This document shows, piece by piece, positions 22,822 to 35,041 of a stretch of 64,000 nt of DNA. Position numbers and translations under genes: made by a program. The first letter of the stretch is position 1. Each line of letters begins with the position of its first letter. Source of the stretch: Oscheius tipulae (lineage: Eukaryota; Nematoda; Chromadorea; Rhabditida; Rhabditidae); NCBI GenBank assembly GCA_037178975.1, contig JASJZH010000002.1, positions 3,906,001-3,970,000 on the forward strand, in the 5' to 3' direction. The notes beneath the pieces are model-generated. The model had not been told where the DNA came from. It saw nothing but the letters and a program-made list of their open reading frames with translations, and ran no database searches.

Positions 22822-23233
22822 AACCCGAAGGCTTTCTGATCAAAGTAGTAGATGTCATTGAGAATGTCCAAGTGTCTTGTCTGAAGGTTGTCTGATTTTG
22901 TAGCTTTTCTGAGAACCGTAACCATTCAACTGACTCCTCATATATTCGATTTTATGCTGCTCCACATCGTGTGCGCGAAAAACGTTATAGATTTTCTCAA
23001 ACATCTCGTTGATCTCTTCCGATGTCTCGTCATACTTCACAAAAAGGACGACATTTCACAGCGCCTGTAACAAATAGTTGAACCAGAGGCGAGAGAGTCT
23101 CACCAGAGAGCTGGAGTAAAATGTTCCATCTCGTAGTTTAGCCCATAGTTTCGAGGAATCAACTGATGACCAGTCGACGACACTTGGACATTCTCAATGA
23201 CATCTACTACTTTGATCAGAAGACCTTCGGGTT
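22822..23233. repeat. 55-bp inverted duplication within and beside a gene
   Basis: The plus strand at 22822-22876 matches the reverse complement of 23179-23233 at 53 of 55 positions by eye. The copy at 23179-23233 is coding (…GLLIKVVDVIENVQVS on the minus strand). The other lies downstream in opposite orientation, about 300 bp away, so the transcript of the gene could fold on itself. Confidence 0.7.
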
Positions 23234-23756
23234 GTAGTTTCATAGAACTTCTCCACCACACAGAGCAGATCGGTTCCACAGCCAAACCAGTTGAATTTTT
23301 CGAGATATGAGGATAGGCCAGTTTAATATTTCTAGTCCCGTAAAATTCGTTCCTCTGGAGGCAGAATCTGAAATTCTCAAGTTTTGAAAAGATATCAACA
23401 CCAAACAAGCTCTCAGGCCAGAACTCTTTGGATAGACTCCTGTTGTCTTTGACCCAGCCTTCGGTATCGTAGAGGTAGCAAAAACTGAGCATTCTGACGA
23501 ACGGTCGAAGCAGCTTGTACTTTTGGGCAGAACTGAAAGGCTGGCTGGGATTCTTAAGCATTGAATTGTCTAAAGATTTGTATTCCAGCAGAGTGGCTCG
23601 AATGGACAACGTGTAGTTGTCTGGGATGTATTCGATCTGAACAATCAATACCTTTAGAATTCAGTTGACCAACCCCCGTTTCCCGTAGCACAGTACAAGC
23701 CAAATCGTTCAGTTTCGTTGAGATCAGCAGTTATGAAGAGGTAAATCAGAATAGTC
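23102..23756 (-). CDS. Secreted protein of unknown function, possibly broken
   Basis: The main minus-strand exon (from about 23642 down to 23103) encodes IEYIPDNYTLSIRATL… with many aromatic residues and ends FTPALW. An upstream exon starting at 23755 reads TILIYLFITADLNETERF, which looks like part of a signal peptide, but I could not find its start codon. After 23102 the next acceptor (CAG near 23069) leads in phase to RCEMSSFL and a stop, while an open frame of some 60 residues (KYDETSEEINEMFEKIYNVF…) continues in another frame. So either the protein ends there or a frameshift has broken it. I do not recognise the family. Confidence 0.45.
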
Positions 23757-23932
23757 TAAAAAACATTCTCATAGGAAATGGACATTCTAACCGCAACAGT
23801 TAAGGTTGTATCTGAAGATAATTAGTACGGTCGGGAGAGAACATTGCTTTGATCGGTATAGCTGACATCAAAGTGACGAAGAGTTCATATATGAAAAGAA
23901 TGTTTCAAAATCGTTTATAAAGGGTCGACAAA

Positions 23933-24337
23933 TTATGATCGAGTACAGAAGACTTGTTTTCCGTCAGGACATCCGCCTCCAAGGAAGCCATTGGCCTTAC
24001 AGCATTGGATCATTGCTACACTGCCTCTATTTTCCGTACAGGCCACGTCACATTGGGGAGTTCGCTCGGCATTGGGACAACTGGAGGTGTCTCCAGCCAC
24101 GCACCAAACAGTGTTCATGTCAGGACAGCCGCCACCGCCAGGGAATCCAGCCTGATGACAACAGTCGACTAGTTTATCGCTGCCAAGATTCTGCTTGCAA
24201 ATAAAATCGCATTGGGGAGCACGGACACCTGGAGAACAGGCAGAGAACACCACTGAAAAGATCTACTTCTGAAGAAATTTAAGAGAGTTACCTCCGACCA
24301 GGACTGTACCTGTTACAATTTGGAGAAACTGGTTCAT
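23933..24337 (-). CDS. Secreted protein with two tandem cysteine-rich modules
   Basis: Two exons on the minus strand from the ATG at 24337 (MNQFLQIVTGTVLVG, signal peptide) to the stop at 23933. The mature part holds two copies of a roughly 40-residue module with spacing C-x3-C-…-CC-…-G-rich-C-…-C: QCDFICKQNLGSDKLVDCC then GFPGGGGCPDMNTVWC, and QCDVACTENRGSVAMIQCC then GFLGGGCPDGKQVFC. Each module has six cysteines, and an even count suggests disulphide pairing. A TATA box lies upstream at 24383-24390. I know no named family for it. Confidence 0.7.
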
Positions 24338-24382
24338 GTTGGAAGTGAAGAAGACACTGTTTGTCCAGCAGAGATGTTCCTC

Positions 24383-24390
24383 TTTTATAC
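24383..24390 (-). promoter_or_regulatory. TATA box of the cysteine-rich gene
   Basis: TATAAAAG on the minus strand, about 46 bp upstream of the ATG at 24337. Strong TATA boxes recur upstream of the small secreted genes here. Confidence 0.5.
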
Positions 24391-24871
24391 AAGTTTTAGG
24401 CGTCAAATAACAGCCTGATCAGAAATGAATATTCAGTAAATACACGCTATGTTTACATTGTCTGGACTTTTTGACAATGTTGGATGATTAACCACTTGTT
24501 ATTTACGATTTTAAGCGTGTTTCAGGTTGCAGAGGACACCTACACCAAGACTATATTTGGAAATCGGAGAAGTTTCCGTGAATGTTTCAATTTCCAACAG
24601 AATTTCAAACTCCCTCTAAATCGAAGGGAGGACGATTTTGGTGGGCACTTTCAAATTGATTTCAAATTGACACTTTTAAACTCAAGTTCTTTTAGTCAAT
24701 TCCACTTTCTTGCTGTTTTCGCTCATTCTCTGTTGCGAATTACAAAGTTTGGTCGGAAACTACTGTTATTAACCCCACAATCAGCCCTGCGTATTGTTTT
24801 TACCCGCACGCATCCGAAATGTTCTATTTCCTCTTTCCGTCAGTTTTCTCTGAACTTGTACTTCCAGATTG

Positions 24872-25820
24872 ATGCCAGACAGTACTCGGATATTGGCAGA
24901 AAACGAGCCCAAGTGCAATCCCTTCGGGACGAGATATCTGACGGATGAGAGTCGTGTCTTTGAGCACAACGCTTGGGACAACGTGGAATGGAGTGAGGAA
25001 CAGATGAAAGATGCGGAAATAGTCGTCGAGGAACAGAAGAAGGCTCCAGTCGAGGATGAAAAAGCAAAAGAGCTGTTAGACGATCCAGTCAAACAATGGG
25101 ACTCTTTCTACTCACAGCATTCTAATAACTTTTTCAAAGACCGGAATTGGCTGCTCAAGGAATTTCACGAGCTTGACATGGACTATTATCAAGGCGTAAG
25201 TCTTTTCTTTTTCTTATATATAAATTTTCCAGAATCTTCCTGTCCGAGTGCTAGAAGTCGGTTGCGGTGTGGGCAATACGACATTTCCGCTGATCCAATG
25301 GGACCAACACAAGAAGATGTTTCTTTACACCTCAGATTATTCACCAGTAGCTGTAGAAGTGCTCAAAAATGACGAGAAATACGATCCGACGAGGATGCAG
25401 GCGTTTGTATGGGACATCACCCAGCCTCCGCCAGCTGAAGCTCCAGCTGTTGGCTCCTTGGATTTCGCGATCTGCATCTACGTTCTTTCCGCCCTCCATC
25501 CCTCCAAGGCAAAACAAGCCCTCGAATATCTTGGGAGTCTGCTGAAACCTGGCGGCATGCTTCTTCTCAAGGACTACGGCCGTTTCGATCTCACTCAGCT
25601 TCGTTTCAAGAAGAATCGCCTCATTGACGAGAATCTATACTGTCGAGGTGATGGAACTCTTGTTTATTTTTTCTCCCAAAGTGAATTAGATGCTCTGTTA
25701 GTCGAAATCGGTCTTGAAAAAGTTGTTAATATTGTCGATCGACGACTAATTGTGAATAGAGCGAAAGAGGTGAAAATGTATAGGCAATGGCTCCAAGTAA
25801 AATATAGAAAACCCATTTGA
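24872..25820 (+). CDS. METTL2-family tRNA N3-methylcytidine methyltransferase
   Basis: Exons 24872-25195 and 25233-25820 give 303 aa. The N-terminal part has the METTL2/6/8 pattern (NPFGTRYLTDESRVFEHNAWDN, then WDSFYSQHSNNFFKDRNWLL). The SAM-binding motif is VLEVGCGVGNTTFPLI, followed by YTSDYSPVAVEVLK, DITQ and the FAICIYVLSALHPSK segment, then GGMLLLKDYGRFDLTQLRFK and YCRGDGTLVYFFS. METTL2-type enzymes make m3C32 in tRNA anticodon loops. A spliced-leader-like CTTCCAG lies four bases before the start. The next gene, another RNA methyltransferase, begins 123 nt downstream. Confidence 0.9.
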
Positions 25821-25943
25821 CAATGTTTTTGTTGTTTTTACTATAGAATGAACTTGTTAATGTCATGCTTATTGTTCACAGGAAGTAGTTCCAAGCTATG
25901 TTCTACTTTTTCCAATCAATCACCGAATGTTTCATCTCGAAAG

Positions 25944-27620
<1,677 letters not shown>

Positions 27621-27860
27621 TTGTTACCTCTTTGTTAATCTTGTTATTTGTTGATTAAAGTTATCGAATTCTAAAACCATCTACCTGTGTGGTAGTAGAG
27701 CCAGTTCTCCTTTTTTCCCATTATTTAAACGGCTATTAGTTGAGTTCAAGGACATTTTTGCTCTCACGAGCCGGATTCTCGTTCGATATTGCATAAAATC
27801 CGTTGTTTACATGTTTTCCCTTCCCAAATTTGCATATTCTACACCAGAATTGCTTTCAGA

Positions 27861-29238
27861 ATGGCCTCCTCGGACAAAGGAATACCGAACAGTGTTAAAT
27901 TCGCCTTCGGCGGTATCTCCGGGCTAGTTCATTTTCTTTTCCTAGTTCTCATAGCGTTTTTTTTCAGAATGGGAGCCACCTTGGTAGTCCAGCCGCTGGA
28001 TCTGGTCAAAAATCGCATGCAGTTATCAAGTATGTTGTCTTTTTTTCTCAAGAACAAGGTTTTCTAGGCGGGAAGAAAGAATATCGCTCCAGCTTCCACG
28101 CGCTGACGTCGATAGTCAAAAACGAGGGAGTGACGGCCGTCTACAATGGTCTCAGCGCTGGTCTTCTTCGTCAGGCCACCTACACCACAACTCGTCTTGG
28201 CATCTACACTTGGCTCTTTGAGGTCTTCAGCAAGTAATGACTCGTTTTAGTTCTTTTTGTAAAAAAAGATGTTCAGAAAAGAACAGAGTCCGTCATTTGC
28301 TCTGAAGGCGAGTCTCGGAATGACCGCGGGAGCCATCGGATCCATCGTGGGTACTCCTGCTGAGCTGGCTCTCATCCGAATGACAGGTTTTTGTTCATTT
28401 TCCGCTTTCCTAACCGAAAAATGTTTTAGGTGATGGTCGTCTTCCGCCCGAGCAACGTCGAAACTACAAGAACGTCTTCGATGCTCTGGCCCGGGTCGTC
28501 AAAGAAGAAGGTCTCCTTACGCTGTGGCGAGTACGTGGTTCTTTCTTCTGTTTCTAAAAGTATCACTTTCAGGGATGCACGCCGACTGTAGCTCGTGCGA
28601 TGGTCGTCAATGCCGCCCAGCTGGCCACCTACTCTCAGGCCAAACAGTCTCTTTTGGCCTCTAGTTACGTTAAAGATGGTAAGATTAATTTTTTCTTTAA
28701 TTTTAACAAGCAATATATAGGAATTTTCTGTCATTTCCTTGCCTCGATGATCTCAGGACTAGCCACGACGATTGCCTCGATGCCGGTTGACATTGCCAAA
28801 ACTCGGATTCAGTCGATGAAAATCGTGGACGGCAAGCCCGAGTACAAGAATGCAGTCGACGTCTGGGTCAAGGTTCGTTTTCTTATTTCAGTCAAAAAAT
28901 GTGGTGAAACGAACGATTGCATTAGAAAAATGGTCTTCGGTTCAAACAATCTGAGCCTGCCACCTTATGCTTGCTTACCAGCCTAGTCAGTACTGGGCCA
29001 TGGTGATAAAGCTTCGCGCCGTTTTTCAAACGAGACTATAAGCCTATTCATAGCTCAGCCCAAGATGGAAACATTGCAGGTAGTGAAGAACGAGGGTGTT
29101 TTCGCTCTCTGGAAAGGATTCACGCCCTACTACATGCGTCTCGGGCCCCACACCGTCCTCACATTCATCATTCTGGAACAGATGAACGGTGCCTACTACA
29201 AATATGTGCTGAAGAGAGAAGGACACGGAGGTCTTTGA
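27861..29238 (+). CDS. Mitochondrial carrier, 2-oxoglutarate/malate type
   Basis: Starts at an ATG one base after TTTCAG (27860). Three carrier repeats have the signatures QPLDLVKNRMQ, TPAELALIRM and MPVDIAKTRIQ. The middle contains YTTTRLGIYTWL and LPPEQRRNYKNVFDAL, which are typical of the oxoglutarate carrier SLC25A11 (C. elegans misc-1). The family exchanges 2-oxoglutarate for malate across the inner membrane. The last intron (about 28873-29079) is the longest of this gene, near 200 nt. Ends KREGHGGL. Confidence 0.9.
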
Positions 29239-29430
29239 AGAGACATGACGAGGTTGAGGGTTTTCCCGGTTGCCATTGCAGTATTTCCCCCTAAAGTTAG
29301 TCTCACAAGGGTAGATCTTAGCTTTTTATCACATATAAAGTTTAATTCTACTTATTTGTTCTGTTCCTAAAGTTTTTACTTTCTCATACCCATACAACTG
29401 CTTGTGTCTTTTAAAAAGCCCCAGCTTTAG

Positions 29431-30142
29431 ATGGCTTCAAAAGTGCTAATCAGCACAAGAGGCGTCAGATCTCTTCATTTTACAAATTTCCGCTCTCCAT
29501 GGCCATTTGTCAAGAAAGGTACGACCTTTTTCTGCACCCAACGTAAAATTGAACTTTAGGAGAAACTGGACAGCGAAAAATCGGTCCGAATACTGTCGAG
29601 GCGACAAAATGGCCCGGTCAGAACAAGGAATTTCCGGAACTGTCTCCGAAATGGCGGAAGGAGAACCCGGTCGCACTTCACAAGTAATTTGATTGCTTTT
29701 CCAAGCCATTCGATGATATTTTCAGATACACAGGCGTCCAGGAAGAGGGCTACGTCGACCCGGTCAGCAAAAAGTTCGTACCCGTTCCGGAAATGCGCTC
29801 CGAACTCGTCGTTCCCAATCTGGAAGGATTCACGTACGTTTTCTCTTCTTTTTAAAAAGTTTTATCCTCATTAGACTGAAACCATACGTATCCTTCCGAA
29901 CCGACGTCGAGATTGAGAAGAGACGCGTCGCCTACGACAAAAAAGTCCAGGAGAAGGGCTCTCAGGCGCTGGCCGACCTGTACACGATCGAGGAAGAACG
30001 ATGGCCACCTCCGAAAATGTCCCCCGAGACTCTTTTTGAACTTCATTACGGCGAGCACATCCGACAGAGTTACAAGGCTGGAAAGTACGGACTGGGGTCA
30101 GAAAAAGAAGTGCCACAAGTCGCCAAAGTGTCTAAAGAGTGA
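29431..30142 (+). CDS. mrpl-41: Mitochondrial large ribosomal subunit protein L41
   Basis: Four exons starting directly after CTTTAG at 29430. The N-terminus (MASKVLISTRGVRSLHFTNF) is basic with Ser/Thr and no acids, as for a mitochondrial targeting sequence. The core reads KYTGVQEEGYVDPVSKKFVPVPEM, LVVPNLEGF and LKPYVSFRTDVE, which is the L41 pattern. The C-terminal ELHYGEHIRQSYKAGKYG is followed by a polar tail. The 192-nt gap after the mitochondrial carrier gene fits an operon of mitochondrial genes, though a promoter in the gap cannot be excluded. Confidence 0.85.
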
Positions 30143-30390
30143 TCTTCTAGCGTCTAGGATTTGTCTTTTTTGTTGAAATTCTACCTGTTATCTTCTCATA
30201 AACAAGGTTTCTTTCAAGAGCTTCTTTCGTATTCTCAGTGCTCAGGAAGGAAGGAATGACTGCAGCAGCCTTTGATTTCTTGGCCTCGGTCATGTGGAGT
30301 GGGACAAGGCGTCTTGCTGACCCAGCAGTCGCTTTTGATCAACTCATCGATTTTGACTCACTTCCTCCCAATTGTACGATTGAGTAGGTC

Positions 30391-31252
30391 ATGCTTCTGC
30401 TCGTGTCTCTCGTCTTGTTCATTTCCAACGTGGACGCGAGAGTCTCGCCGAGTTTGGGAGCTCTCTGGAACTTTGAAGAGGTCACCAAATGCGTTCTACA
30501 TTGCAGAGCTTTGGTAAGTTGGATGGCAGAGTTCAAATCATAGAATCAAACCTCGAGCTCTTTACCGAGTTTCTAATTCTAAACAGGCCATCTCTCTACT
30601 ACTAAGGCGCAATGGTGTCTGTTTGTACGTCCGTCCGTCGCTGCGAAGCAAAAGCTAGAACTTTGTTTTTGTCCCAGGGGAGCTGTTGGGACTCCTTTGT
30701 TACTACGAAGCAAACCGAAGGCAAAAGGACCGTTAGAGACGGTTGGTTAGACTCGAGAGCTCTGGCAGTTCTCAAAGGCATACAACTTCCAAGCAAAGAG
30801 ATATTCTGGTAACCCTAAAAAGAAGGCTGCTTACAGACCTATAACAACTACGGATGCTGGTGCGGTGTTGGCGGAGCACATGAGCCTGTGGATGAAATTG
30901 ATGCGTAAGTTAAACTCTTTGAGCACAGAAAGTATCAGTTCAGATGTTGTCGAGAGCATGATCACTGTTACGATCGTGCTGTGGCCGAGCACAAATGCAT
31001 CGATGTAGCTTGGGAATACATCGACAACTACAGCTGGAAGTGTTCGAACAACACTGCTCTTTGTGCGGGTTAATCTTTTTCACTATGGGGAAATATTCTT
31101 ATAGTTCAGAACATCAAGACCCCTGCAAGGCTACTCTCTGTGCCTGCGATACTACCGTGGTCAGATGTTGGTCCAAGTATCCCAAACCCGATAAGAAGCT
31201 CAAGTGCAACCGAAGCTATGAGCCGGAGGTCAGCAAATGGTTCCGTGTTTAA
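30391..31252 (+). CDS. Secreted phospholipase A2
   Basis: Four exons. Exon 1 encodes a signal peptide (MLLLVSLVLFISNVDA) and LWNFEEVTKCVLHCRAL. After an intron of more than 300 nt the calcium loop YNNYGCWCGVGG appears, then across another intron the catalytic CCREHDHCYD with the His-Asp pair. Further cysteines and CKATLCACDTTVVRCW complete the fold. The family cleaves the sn-2 ester of phospholipids. All catalytic and calcium-binding residues I can judge are present. The stop overlaps an AATAAA signal. The gene's 3' end is 22 bp from the convergent neighbour's stop. Confidence 0.85.
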
Positions 31253-31273
31253 TAAACTTTTCATCGATATAAA

Positions 31274-32572
31274 CTAATGACTTTCTGTTGTTTTCACCAG
31301 AGTTGGAGGTGGTTTTGCCGGCTCTCCGAAGACCATACTCTTCAAGTCCTTTCCAATGGGGTGGAACTCGTCTTCTTGGGCCTAAAACACTGTTATAATA
31401 GCTCGGATTCTTTTGTACCTTCGGTTTGTCGATTATTTCCACATTCTCGGGTAGAGTCTTTCCCTTCTGCTCCTCAATCCCAATCTTCTCTTCTTGAATA
31501 GCCAGAGACGGCTTACCACTCTCTCCCAGATTCGTCTCTGGTCTGAAACAGCAATTTGAGAAATAGATGACCTACTTGGAATGAGTATCGGTCGTCAAAA
31601 TGTCCAAGTCCTCTCCTTCTCCCTTGTCGTGGATCACGTTGATCGCTTTGCTCTGAACTTTCCTTTTGAGCTTGTCCTCAGAGACATACCTTTTTCAAGA
31701 CATTTGGCTTGTTCTTGCGCAACTCGACATCTTCGTGGATGTGGAAATTATTATCTTCTTCGTGATTCTTTAATTTTTTCTTGTCCTCATCAACGTCTTC
31801 CCATTCCACAAGTCCGTTATCCTCAGTACTTTTCGGTGAAGCTAAACTGTTTATTTATGCCAGCTTCAGAACACACATTCTTCTTCTATTGAAAGAGAAG
31901 GTTTTTCTTTTCTTGATGACTTCGAACGGTGTGGCAAGGGAAGGGCTGGAGTAGGCGTATTCACAATTTGTGTAAAACTTACCATATGGCGCATTCGCAA
32001 TATAATCTTCCCCGTAGACTCTAGATGAGCCAGAAGCATAACTACTTCCTAGAGATTCGACGTGATACCTGTTAGAATTATAACCTGATTTATAGCCGTG
32101 TCTTTCCAATTCTTTCGAAGTCAATCGGTAGACTGGTCTTGGAGGTTGGTTACTCTGAGAAGTATAGCCTTGGGATGGAGAGGGGTATTGCGTCGCCTGA
32201 TTGAAAGAGACTACTGGTCTCCGATGCTGCTGGTAGACATATTTGATCTGCTGAAGCTGTCTAAAACGTTTGGATAATTCAGTCACTTGTTTCTAGATAC
32301 CTTGGTTTCGTGTAGACGTACTGTACTCTCTGAGGAACAATCTGCACTGCTTGGGGCTGTTCGATGATTGGAACTGTGTCTACTGGTAGCACCGGGCTGT
32401 ATTCTACCATCGGTGGCGGATAATCCCAGTTCAGAGACGGGAGATAGCATTGCGGACAATCTAGACGCTTTTAGTAATCACAATCACGAAAGCTCTCACT
32501 CAAAAGATCCCAGAACAGGGCATGACAGTTATCAAAGAGAAAGAGGAAGAGGACGATGGTAGCGGAGGTCAT
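31274..32572 (-). CDS. Secreted Tyr/Pro/Gln-rich protein with two possible 3' ends
   Basis: The first exon (from 32572) is a signal peptide, MTSATIVLFLFLFDNCHA. The next reads DCPQCYLPSLNWDYPPPM and PQRVQYVYTKP; then QLQQIKYVYQQHRRP and a Ser/Tyr/Gly-rich exon ending NAPY at a strong GTAAGT donor (phase 1). From there two phase-compatible continuations exist. A proximal exon adds EEECVF and stops at 31866 beside AATAAA. A distal set beginning after TTTAG near 31840 adds an acidic segment (STEDNGLVEWEDVDED…), SKAINVIHDKGEGEDL, and a proline-rich end (PAKPPPTLVKTTESH) at 31274. Alternatively the distal exons are a separate gene, but no start codon is visible for it. Family unknown. Confidence 0.5.
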
Positions 32573-32853
32573 TTTGCCACAAATGATGGTGTTGTGATGG
32601 CTTATAAGTAGCAGGCTGCAACAATTGGCACGTATCCCGCTGCGGGGTCGAGAATTTGTCCCTCGAAACAACAGTTTCCTGTCCAATAACAAAACAGTCG
32701 AAAACAGAGTAGACGTTTATTATTGAAATCGGCGTTAAAGCGGTGACCCGAGAATTATTGGCTAAGTGAAGTTATTCACAGTCAGTGTACAGGTAAGTGA
32801 TCTTGAAATGGAGGCAAGAACCCAAGGTAATTGACACAGAATGTACAGGAAAT

Positions 32854-33911
32854 CTAATGACGGAGGAGAATGTCTTCGAGAATGCTCTCGATCGTAATGA
32901 GGCCCTTGACGGACCCCTCGTCCGGACCGACATAGGTGTCGTCGCCCAGAAGCCCGGGCAGTGTGGCGTTGGCAAAGTCGACGAGACGAACCTCGGAATT
33001 GGAACCTGCCGCCTCGACAACGATGAGGAGCGAGGCTCCGAAGAGACGGACTCCATCCAGGGAGGAAAGAATCTGAAAAGCAATGAGCTTCCTTGGTTTG
33101 AGAAGTCGCTAGACAAATAGTTTCAAAAGAAATAGAACAAATAAACTCACTTCCTTGATCTTCCTAACCTGGCCGAGAACATTTTCAGTTGCTGTCGAGC
33201 AGCTGAAGAAGTCGTTCAGCGCCTCGTTCAGACTGTCGGGACTGAGTCCACGTCCGTCCATTTTGCTGAGATAAATATTCTCTCCCTCCGGAGTCCAATA
33301 CTGCATTCCTGAACAATCTATTTAGTTCTCCAATAGCCGTACTCTTACCACAAAGACGAATTCCAAGCTTGGAAGAAGTGGTGCTAGCGCACTTGATGGA
33401 CTGGCTGACCACCTTCTCCGGCGGAGCATCATCTCTGTGCTGCCTTGTTCCGAGCTTCAGGTCCAAGACACAGGGACGATCAAATCCTCTAGTCAGATCT
33501 GACATGACCAGAAAGTTCCTCGAGATGGTACGGCGGTTTCCGGTGGTTTTTTCAGCCAGCGGCTTGACCAGCTCCTCAGTCAGAGCCAAGTTCTCCTCGT
33601 GTTTGCCAGCACAGGTGGAACAGCACTGAGGCAGGGAGGAACTATGGCGATTCTGAAATAGCTAGTGGTTTCCAAACTTTCGAGGTTCAAATTGCCTGAA
33701 TGGTCGAGCAGCACCTCGGAGCGATGGGCAGCAGAGCCCTGGGCATCTTTCTGTAGAAGAGAAGCTCCCTCTCGTCACATGGTTTCAGTAGATGTCCATT
33801 GGGGAGTGAGAAAAATGCGGTACACCCTCCAACTTGGTGCTTGAAAGGCTCAGGAGCCAGACGAGAGATCTGCGGTTCTTCTTCCATTCTTTGGCGGATG
33901 GTCTGGACCAT
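32854..33911 (-). CDS. Inositol hexakisphosphate kinase (IP6K family)
   Basis: Four exons from the ATG at 33911, which follows TTTACAG directly. Exon 1 has PFKHQVGGCTAFFSL, LLKPCDERELLFY. The catalytic signature PCVLDLKLGTRQHRDDAP (PxxxDxKxG) is followed by KCASTTSSKLGIRLCGMQ, YLSKMDGRGLS, and near the end VRLVDFANATLPG with DTYVGPDEGSVKGL, which supplies the metal-binding DFA and nucleotide end of the site. The enzyme makes pyrophosphate forms of inositol phosphates. The first intron, 33695-33653, needs a GC donor (CAG|GCAATT) to keep phase 0. Length is in the family range. Confidence 0.88.
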
Positions 33912-35041
33912 CTGTAAATAGACTAAGGTTTCAGAGAATGAGTAAAAATAGCCCGAGGAGCCTTGCCCAACGGTGTAAAGGTGACTGAGACAGTGGTTTT
34001 TGAGTGGGGCGAATGACCGAAAACAAGATGTTTACAAACTTGTTGTGACAACTTCGTCGTATAGTATAGGGTGATTTGGACAGTGGAGAGAAGTCAAATA
34101 CTGTTTTGATCGAAGGAGCGATCGAAAGGACATCGTTTTGGATTGCTTTTTGAAAGTGACTAAACTGCTAACAAGGAAAGCTGCCAAATTGTAGTTCGAA
34201 AAACTTGCTTTGAATAATAAAATTTTTGCGATGCTTGGATGTTCAGAAGCTCATTATCGTTTCCAGCCACAGTTCCGTTCCCCCTCAACCCTTTTCCCCA
34301 TTATCTACTCCCATTATCCTACTCAACCTTGAATAGTTACAATTACAAAAGTGGGAAATGTGAGACTTACAGAAAGATACCCTAAGTGAGAAAGGATTGT
34401 TCTAAGAATGACAGTTCAGCCCGGCCTTTTTAAAGACTGAAAAGGGCCGAAGATCTCAAAAAGTAGCAAGAAATTAGGATGAGGACGGGTAACTGAATAG
34501 AATTAAATCTCTCCTTATATCTTGAGACGTCTGCAGACCTCCCTTCTTATCAGAGCTGGCCAATGCCTTGACTACGTCACAAGAGCATCTTCCCCAATTG
34601 TTTGGAGGAAGAACATAAAGTGAAAATTAAGGAAGAAAATGTTTTCATTGAGAAGAAGAATAGGAAATGTGATACACGTATTGCAAAAGGAACATCGAGG
34701 AACACGTCATGGGTGTTGTTTGAAATGGCCAATCTCGCGACGTAAATTGAGTCAGCCAATCCGTTCTTTTTTGAGTCACTTTTGACTTGCGATTTTGAAA
34801 AGAAAGGGAGCCTATTTGTCATTTAAGACCTATATCGTCAATGATCTCTGTTCTCGTTACATCATCTGATGTCATCTGACAGTTCAGAGACGAAAAAGTG
34901 AGAAAAATGAGAGACGATTCCAGAAATCATAAAAACTTATGAACAGCCAGCTGCGACCAATTGATACCACTATCGGTCGAACCACTCCCCAGTCCAATTG
35001 TTCTCCGAAAAGGGCCAATTGTTCCCACCTTATTTTGATCA
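33912..35041. other. Intergenic, no gene seen
   Basis: Upstream region of the minus-strand IP6K gene and of the plus-strand gene at 35042. Low-complexity patches but no exon chain recognised. Confidence 0.4.

Noticed and set aside
22800-22860. Possible tRNA-like sequence (GGGCTCGAACCCG)
   Set aside because: Only a T-arm-like fragment was seen; no acceptor, D or anticodon arms could be folded around it.
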